A stretch of DNA of 21,419 bases from Duncaniella sp. (GTDB lineage: Bacteria > Bacteroidota > Bacteroidia > Bacteroidales > Muribaculaceae), in NCBI RefSeq assembly GCF_029054785.1, contig NZ_JAIDEN010000013.1:1-21419 (forward strand), read 5' to 3'. Both the position numbers and the translations under genes were made by a program. Positions 16,111 to 21,419 of the stretch are shown one piece after another. The notes under the pieces are model-generated. The model was not told the origin of the DNA, did no database searches, and saw only the letters and a program-made list of their open reading frames with translations. Position 1 is the stretch's first letter. Each line of letters starts with the position of its first letter.

Positions 16111-18162
16111 ATGAAAACAAGACTGCTGACTATTTCGCTTCTTCTGACTGCGGCCTTCGGAGCCGCAGCAGGGGAGTGTTATTCACGACTGTCAGGTGAC
16201 ACTCTGAAGATGGGCAACAGCCGTATCGAGCGTGTCTATCTCTGGAACGACGGTCATCTTATCACCTGCCGTGTGACCGATAAACTTTCCGGCAAGAGCT
16301 GGACATCATCCGCCGGAAATGCGGACTTTGTGGTGAACCGCGCTGTTCCTTCCGGCGGGAAGATCCGGGTGGAAGAAGTGGCCGGTGACGGCATCCGTCC
16401 CGATCGGCTGGTGACCACTGTAAGCTACCGTCTCGGCGATCTGGAGGTCGAACGCTCCTACCGCCTCTATGAAGGGGTGCCCGCCATAGCCGTCGACACC
16501 CGTCTTCGCGGAACTCTGAGCGGAGTCGCCGAGAAGGAGGTCAGCGAGGCCGACCGCAGCAATATAGAGCATTCCGGAGACATGAAACTGAAGCCGGTGA
16601 CAGCCGTCCTTGACCGTCTGGCTCTTCCCGGACAGCACTGGCATGGCCGTGCAGTGGAGTTTCGTGATATAACCGACTGGAACAACAATCTTGTCGATGA
16701 GCGGGATTTTATCTCATATCGCAAGACGAATTACCGCGGCAACATCCTGACCGTGACCGACGGCGATAACGGAGGCGGTTTCGTCTTTCTGAAAGAGGCT
16801 CCTTGTTCGGGCGTACAGCTCGCATACAAAGGGGGCGATTTCATCAGCGATTTCGGATCGTTCATGGTGACAGGCCTCGGAGTGGATGACAAGGATGTCG
16901 GCCCGGAGAAGTGGACAAGTACCTACGGGTCGGTTCTCTGCACTTTCGGAGAGGATGAACTGTCAGCACTCAGTGCCTTGAGAGCCTATCAGAAACAGTG
17001 TCGGGTGCTTGATCCAGGCCGCGACGAAATGGTGATGATGAACACCTGGGGCGACCGCTCGCAGGATGCAAAAGTCAACGAGGCGTTCTGTCTGGCCGAA
17101 CTCGACAAGGCCGCCCTTCTTGGAATCACTCTTTTTCAGATTGACGACGGATGGCAGGCTGGCAAGAGCCCGAATTCGGCATCGGCCGGCGGCTCGTTCA
17201 AGGATATATATGCCAATGCGTCCTATTGGACCCCTGATCCGGAGAAATATCCGCGCGGACTGAAACCGATTGTCGACCGTGGCCGCGAATTGGGCATCAA
17301 GATTGGCCTGTGGTTCAATCCGAGTGTGCAGAACGATTTTGCCGACTGGGAAAAGGATGCGGCGACAATCATAGGCCTCTGGAAAGACTATGGAATCAGA
17401 ATGTTCAAGATCGACGGCCTGACCGTCAGTTCGAAATCCGGAGAGGAGAATCTGCGGAAACTTTTTGACCGGGTGCTTGCCGGGACAGACAATGAGGTCA
17501 TGTTCAATCTCGATGCTACGGCCAGCCGCCGCGGAGGCTATCACTTTTTCAATGAATACGGAAACATCTTCCTTGAAAACCGCTATACGGACTGGGGAAA
17601 TTATTATCCTTACTGGACGCTGAGAAATCTGTGGATGCTTTCACGCTATGTACCCGCCGAACGTCTTCAGATCGAATTCCTCAACAAGTGGCGCAACGAG
17701 GCCAAATATGAAGGTGATGTCTTCGCACCGTCGCGCTATGATTTTTCCTATGTGTTTGCAGTCACAATGGCCGGTCAGCCTCTGGCATGGATGGAGGCCT
17801 CCAATCTGCCTGAGGAGGCTTTCGGAATCAGGCCTTTGATCGAGGCTTACCGCTCGGTGCAGCATGACTTCCACCGCGGGACCATTCTGCCGGTAGGCGA
17901 TGAGCCGTCGGGCCGTTCATGGACCGGCTTCCAGTCGTTGCTGCCTGACGGAGAGGGCTATCTGTTGATCTATCGTGAAGACAATCAGCAGTCGGTTGGC
18001 GCGATTGACACCTGGTTTGCCGACGGTTGTGAGGTTGAGCTCACACCTGTCATCGGCAATGGAGTGAAGCAGACTCTCAGGGCCGGTCGCAACGGCTCGA
18101 TTGAGATCGCCATTGATAAACCGAATGATTTTGTGATGTACAGATATAAGGAAAAACATTGA
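16111..18162 (+). CDS. Secreted GH36-type alpha-galactosidase
   Basis: This 683-residue protein has a signal peptide (about 1-20, cleavage near AAAG) and no lipobox, so it is probably periplasmic. Residues about 21-300 form the N-terminal beta-sandwich of melibiase-like enzymes. The (beta/alpha)8 barrel follows, opening at MMNTWGDRSQD. FQIDDGWQ at 342-349 is the hallmark of clan GH-D, and RMFKIDGLT places the likely nucleophile at Asp435. The likely acid/base is Asp494 in ENRYTDW, by position only. A C-terminal beta domain ends the protein. The family hydrolyses terminal alpha-galactosides with retention, but some GH36 members act on other alpha-linked sugars, so galactose is probable rather than proven. 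It is the first gene of the three-gene cassette and lies just after the structured repeat, which could influence its transcription. Confidence 0.88.
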   Translation: MKTRLLTISLLLTAAFGAAAGECYSRLSGDTLKMGNSRIERVYLWNDGHLITCRVTDKLSGKSWTSSAGNADFVVNRAVPSGGKIRVEEVAGDGIRPDRLVTTVSYRLGDLEVERSYRLYEGVPAIAVDTRLRGTLSGVAEKEVSEADRSNIEHSGDMKLKPVTAVLDRLALPGQHWHGRAVEFRDITDWNNNLVDERDFISYRKTNYRGNILTVTDGDNGGGFVFLKEAPCSGVQLAYKGGDFISDFGSFMVTGLGVDDKDVGPEKWTSTYGSVLCTFGEDELSALSALRAYQKQCRVLDPGRDEMVMMNTWGDRSQDAKVNEAFCLAELDKAALLGITLFQIDDGWQAGKSPNSASAGGSFKDIYANASYWTPDPEKYPRGLKPIVDRGRELGIKIGLWFNPSVQNDFADWEKDAATIIGLWKDYGIRMFKIDGLTVSSKSGEENLRKLFDRVLAGTDNEVMFNLDATASRRGGYHFFNEYGNIFLENRYTDWGNYYPYWTLRNLWMLSRYVPAERLQIEFLNKWRNEAKYEGDVFAPSRYDFSYVFAVTMAGQPLAWMEASNLPEEAFGIRPLIEAYRSVQHDFHRGTILPVGDEPSGRSWTGFQSLLPDGEGYLLIYREDNQQSVGAIDTWFADGCEVELTPVIGNGVKQTLRAGRNGSIEIAIDKPNDFVMYRYKEKH

Positions 18163-18206
18163 TCTTTACGTAAACGAACATACCATATACGATAAAAAAT
18201 TCTGCC

Positions 18207-19502
18207 ATGTACCTTAAACGAATAATATTCATTATCAGCTTTGTCTTTGTCGCATTTTGTGCAAGTTCGCAGCCTGCGGAGCGTCTCTACAAACTCTCGG
18301 TCTATCCGGAGGACGGACAGTGGAACCGCAAGCCCGGCGAAAAGGTGAAATTCAGTGTCAATCTTTTCAGATGTGACGTGCCTGAGGGTGACATCGAGCT
18401 GAGCTATGACATAAGCGAGGATATGATGACTCCTCACAAGAGCGGAAAAGTGAAACTGAAAAATGGCCGTGGGACCATCGAAGGCGGTACCATGAAGCAG
18501 CCCGGTTTTCTGCGTTGCCGTGTCAGCATGAAAAAAGACGGACGAGATTATGAAGGGATGGGCACCGTCGGGTTTGCGCCTGAAGCGCTTCTTCCGGTGA
18601 CCCGGCAGCCTGCTGATTTCAAAGATTTCTGGGAAAAGGCGGTTGCCGATGCCCGCAAATGGGATCTTGAGCCAATGATGACTCTGATGCCTGAACGCTG
18701 CACCTCGAAAGTTAAGGTATATCATGTTTCCTGGATCAACAATGACTGGGGTTCAAGAATGTATGGAATTCTTTCGATGCCTGCCGCCGAAGGGCGCTAT
18801 CCGGCTGTGCTGAAACTTCCGGGAGCCGGTGTGCGCGGATATAACGGCGATATAACCCATGCTGAAAAGGGATTTATCGTGCTTGAGGTCGGAGTGCATG
18901 GCATTCCGGTCAACCAGCCTGCCGAGGTGTATGCGGGGCTTTACAACGGAGCGCTGAAACGCTATCACTCGTTCAACATGGAGGACCGTGACCGCTATTA
19001 CTACAAGCGGATTTTCACCGGTTGTGTGCGCGGGATTGACTTTATCGAACAGCTTCCGGAATACAACGGCTGCCTCGCCACTTTCGGGGGCAGTCAGGGT
19101 GGAGGACTGTCGATCATTATCGCCGGTCTCGACAAGCGCGTCAAAGGTCTTGTATCGTATTATCCTGCCATGAGCGACATGGCCGGTTACACGGCCGGAC
19201 GTGCCGGCGGATGGCCGCATACTCTCAAAGACAAGAAGTTCCACACACCGCAGATTCTTAACACTCTGGCCTATTTCGACGTGTCGAGTTTCGCTCGCGA
19301 GGTGAATGTCCCCGGTTTCTATACTTTCGGCTACAATGACATGGTCTGTCCGCCGACAACTACAATGTCGGTCTATAATGTCATTGATGCTCCCAAAGAA
19401 CTCCGCATCGCGGAAACTACCGCTCATTATGCCTACGCAGAGCAGGGGGCGGCGGCCTGGAACTGGGTGATGGATTTTCTCAGGAAGTGCGGTTCAAACT
19501 GA
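18207..19502 (+). CDS. Secreted acetyl esterase, CE7/AXE1-type alpha/beta hydrolase
   Basis: This 431-residue protein has a Sec signal peptide (about 1-22). Residues about 25-135 make an Ig-like N-terminal domain (SVYPEDGQWNRKPGEKVKFSV). The catalytic domain resembles acetyl xylan esterase and cephalosporin-C deacetylase proteins: a DFKDFWEKAVADA opening, YPAVLKLPGAG for the oxyanion loop, nucleophile Ser296 in FGGSQGGGL, acid Asp378 in FGYNDMVCPPTT, and His407 in TTAHYAYAEQ. It should remove acetyl groups from sugars so that the neighbouring glycosidases can act. The usual GHE at the histidine is AHY here, a modest departure. A 44-bp gap separates it from GH36 and contains the palindrome TTTACGTAAA. 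Confidence 0.88.
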   Translation: MYLKRIIFIISFVFVAFCASSQPAERLYKLSVYPEDGQWNRKPGEKVKFSVNLFRCDVPEGDIELSYDISEDMMTPHKSGKVKLKNGRGTIEGGTMKQPGFLRCRVSMKKDGRDYEGMGTVGFAPEALLPVTRQPADFKDFWEKAVADARKWDLEPMMTLMPERCTSKVKVYHVSWINNDWGSRMYGILSMPAAEGRYPAVLKLPGAGVRGYNGDITHAEKGFIVLEVGVHGIPVNQPAEVYAGLYNGALKRYHSFNMEDRDRYYYKRIFTGCVRGIDFIEQLPEYNGCLATFGGSQGGGLSIIIAGLDKRVKGLVSYYPAMSDMAGYTAGRAGGWPHTLKDKKFHTPQILNTLAYFDVSSFAREVNVPGFYTFGYNDMVCPPTTTMSVYNVIDAPKELRIAETTAHYAYAEQGAAAWNWVMDFLRKCGSN

Positions 19503-19528
19503 TTTGAAGACAACAAATGTGTGACACC

Positions 19529-21313
19529 ATGAAAAGAATCCCGTTTTTTCTGCTTGCCCTTGTGGCTCTGTGTTTTTCAGCTTCGGCTTCGCTGATGACT
19601 AACGTCTACGGGCGTGACTACCGTCTGCTCAATGGTCGCTGGGATGCGATCGTTGATCTCTATGATCAGGGCGACCGGATGAAAGTCTATGAAAACCGCT
19701 CTCCGGAAGGCCGGACAGATTTCTATGAATATTCTTTTGACGGCGGTCTGCGTCTCGAAGTGCCGGGCGACTGGAACTCGCAGAATCCGGAACTGAAATA
19801 TTATGAAGGCACCGTGTGGTATGGCCGCCATTTTGAGTCCATGCCGCAGCCCGGAAAGCGTCAGATCCTTTATTTCGGTGCTGTCAGCTATCGTTGCAAT
19901 GTCTATCTTAACGGGCGGAAAATCGCTTCGCACGAGGGTGGTTTCACTCCGTTCGAAGTCGATGTCACCGATGCCCTGACCGACGGCGACAATTTCTTGG
20001 TGGTCGAGGCAAACAACCGCCGTACAAAGGATGCGATTCCGGCTCTTGCCTTCGACTGGTGGAACTATGGAGGTATCACACGTGATGTGATGCTGGTTAG
20101 CGTTCCCGACAATTATGTTGAAGACTACTTTGTCCGCTTGCGCAAGGGCAGTCCTGACGTGATTGATATTGATGTCAGGATGTCGCGTCCTGAAGCAGGT
20201 GTTGAGATCTCGGTCGAGATCCCGGCTCTGCGGAAGAGCTTTAAGTCCGTGACAGACGCCGCCGGACGTGTGTCAGGCTCCATTCAGGTGAAAAATCTGA
20301 AAAGATGGGCTCCGGAAGCTCCCGTGCTCTACGACGTGATTGTAAGAGGTGGAGCAGACAAGGTTTCGGAAGAGATCGGATTCCGCAACATAGAAGTTGC
20401 CGGAACAAAGATACTGATCAACGGGAAACCTCAGTTCATGCGCTGCATCTCGTTTCACGAGGAAATCCCACAACGGATGGGCCGTGCCTTCTCCAAGGCT
20501 GATGCCACGATGCTGCTGAACGAGGCGAGTGAGCTTGGTGTCAATATGATACGCCTGGCACATTATCCGCAGAATGAATACACGGTGCGCATGGCCGAGA
20601 AGATGGGCATTGTCCTCTGGCAGGAGATCCCCATCTGGCAGGGAATTGATTTTGCTGACAGCAGCACTCGTTCGAAGGCCCAGGCAATGCTTCGCGAGAT
20701 GATCAGCCGCGACAAAAACCGCTGTGCAGTGGGCTTCTGGGGAGTGGCCAATGAGACGAAGCCATCGGCAGAGCGCAACGACTTCCTGAAATCACTTCTG
20801 GACGCAGGCAAGGAGATTGACACCACACGTCTCTACGTGGCGGCATTCGATCTTGTCGGTTTTGACGAAGACCGCCGACTGTTCACGATGGACGATCCCT
20901 TTACTGAAAACCTTGATGTGGTCGCTGTCAACAAATACATGGGCTGGTATCACCCGTGGCCTTTGTCACCGGCTGAATCAGTGTGGGAGGTGACTCCCGA
21001 CAAACCGCTGATAATCTCAGAATTCGGCGGAGAGGCTCTGTATGGACAGTCTGGGAGCCGCGATGTGGTCAGCTCCTGGAGCGAAGACTATCAGGCACGT
21101 CTTTATGAAGACAATCTGCGCATGATGGAAAATATTCCGAATCTTGCCGGTGTTTCTCCCTGGATTCTGTTTGATTTCCGTTCGCCTTTCCGCTTTCATC
21201 CGTTGAATCAGGAAGGCTGGAACCGAAAGGGTCTTGTCTCGGACCGCGGACAGCGCAAGAAAGCCTGGTATATCATGCGTGATTTCTACCGCAAAAAGCG
21301 CGCCGGACAATAG
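19529..21313 (+). CDS. Secreted GH2 beta-glycosidase (beta-glucuronidase-like)
   Basis: Starting at ATG 19529 gives 594 residues with a clean signal peptide (MKRIPFFLLALVALCFSASA). ATG 19517 adds four residues that would weaken it. The domains are a GH2 sugar-binding jelly roll (about 40-170), an Ig-like domain (about 175-270) and a TIM barrel. The acid/base is Glu409 in GVANETK and the nucleophile Glu498 in IISEFGGE. NKYMGWYHP aligns with the NRYYGWY region of beta-glucuronidases, and Asn565-Arg-Lys567 in WNRKGLV fits the NxK motif that recognises the glucuronate carboxylate. NRKG also occurs in other Bacteroidetes GH2 enzymes, so beta-galactosidase remains possible. The length, near 600, suits glucuronidase. 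It ends the enzyme cassette, and a second repeat copy starts 13 bases after its stop. Confidence 0.87.
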   Translation: MKRIPFFLLALVALCFSASASLMTNVYGRDYRLLNGRWDAIVDLYDQGDRMKVYENRSPEGRTDFYEYSFDGGLRLEVPGDWNSQNPELKYYEGTVWYGRHFESMPQPGKRQILYFGAVSYRCNVYLNGRKIASHEGGFTPFEVDVTDALTDGDNFLVVEANNRRTKDAIPALAFDWWNYGGITRDVMLVSVPDNYVEDYFVRLRKGSPDVIDIDVRMSRPEAGVEISVEIPALRKSFKSVTDAAGRVSGSIQVKNLKRWAPEAPVLYDVIVRGGADKVSEEIGFRNIEVAGTKILINGKPQFMRCISFHEEIPQRMGRAFSKADATMLLNEASELGVNMIRLAHYPQNEYTVRMAEKMGIVLWQEIPIWQGIDFADSSTRSKAQAMLREMISRDKNRCAVGFWGVANETKPSAERNDFLKSLLDAGKEIDTTRLYVAAFDLVGFDEDRRLFTMDDPFTENLDVVAVNKYMGWYHPWPLSPAESVWEVTPDKPLIISEFGGEALYGQSGSRDVVSSWSEDYQARLYEDNLRMMENIPNLAGVSPWILFDFRSPFRFHPLNQEGWNRKGLVSDRGQRKKAWYIMRDFYRKKRAGQ

Positions 21314-21326
21314 CCCCTGCGAGGTA

Positions 21327-21419
21327 TAAGAGGTTGTTTAAAGACAAGAGTTAAAATCTGAGTGGTGTATCTTTTAGATAAATTGTTGTAAATGAGAAAG
21401 GAGCATAGCGAGCTATGCG
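21327..21419. mobile_element. MITE-like repeat, copy 2, truncated by the window end
   Basis: TAAGAGG at 21327-21333 begins an element in the same orientation as copy 1. The outer inverted-repeat segment is more diverged (30 of 34 against the right arm of copy 1). Bases 21350-21417 match 15747-15814 at 66 of 68 positions. The internal palindrome CATAGCGAGCTATG at 21404-21417 is intact here, while copy 1 has one change. The sequence leaves the pattern at the last two bases (CG), so copy 2 may differ internally. Its remainder lies outside the window. Confidence 0.75.

Noticed and set aside
18207..18290. Possible lipobox (VAFC) in the acetyl esterase signal peptide
   Set aside because: The residue before Cys is Phe, not Gly, Ala or Ser, so lipidation is unlikely. 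A standard signal peptidase I site nearby fits better.
1..21419. CRISPR arrays, tRNA, rRNA or integrase/transposase genes
   Set aside because: I saw no regularly spaced repeats, no cloverleaf-like tRNA sequence, no rRNA segments and no recombinase-type protein in any frame. Any mobility of the repeat would need enzymes from elsewhere.

Overview
The window reads as one polysaccharide utilization locus (PUL) of a gut-type Bacteroidales bacterium. The evidence is a SusC/SusD pair, an ECF sigma factor with a FecR-type anti-sigma factor, several lipoproteins whose acylated Cys is followed by acidic residues, a type IX secretion-type C-terminal domain, and a Bacteroidetes TAnnTTTG promoter element. 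The fairly GC-rich coding sequence would fit Muribaculaceae or a relative, but the genus cannot be fixed from sequence reading alone. All twelve genes lie on the + strand.

Layout. (1) 1-2084: a secreted parallel beta-helix protein with a sorting domain (322-1863), ending at a hairpin terminator. (2) 2085-3714: the ECF sigma factor and FecR-like anti-sigma factor. A 45-bp promoter-like element ending in CGTCAT lies upstream of both the beta-helix gene and the anti-sigma gene, so these look like one sigma regulon. (3) 3824-15726: a core run made of a secreted DUF4832-type TIM-barrel-like protein, SusC with an STN signalling domain, SusD, a SusE/F-like surface glycan-binding lipoprotein, a second DUF4832-type protein that is a lipoprotein, and a secreted FAD-dependent oxidoreductase whose start overlaps the preceding stop by one base. 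(4) 16111-21313: a three-gene enzyme cassette of GH36-type alpha-galactosidase, CE7-type acetyl esterase and GH2 beta-glycosidase with a glucuronidase-like NxK motif.

The enzyme cassette is bracketed by two same-orientation copies of a non-coding repeat. The complete copy (about 320 bp, 15727-16046) has 34-bp terminal inverted repeats (32/34 matches) and two internal hairpins whose loops are complementary over 27 nt. The second copy runs off the window end. It looks like a MITE-like or structured-RNA element. It is the least explained feature here.

Inferred working model: glycan reaching SusC/SusD is sensed through the STN domain and FecR, releasing the sigma factor. Surface lipoproteins (SusD, SusE-like, DUF4832 copy 2) bind and perhaps cut the glycan. 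Periplasmic enzymes (DUF4832 copy 1, oxidoreductase, GH36, CE7, GH2) then debranch, deacetylate and depolymerise it. The enzyme set suggests a decorated glycan with alpha-galactosyl, acetyl and perhaps beta-glucuronosyl groups, but the actual substrate is not determinable from the sequence.
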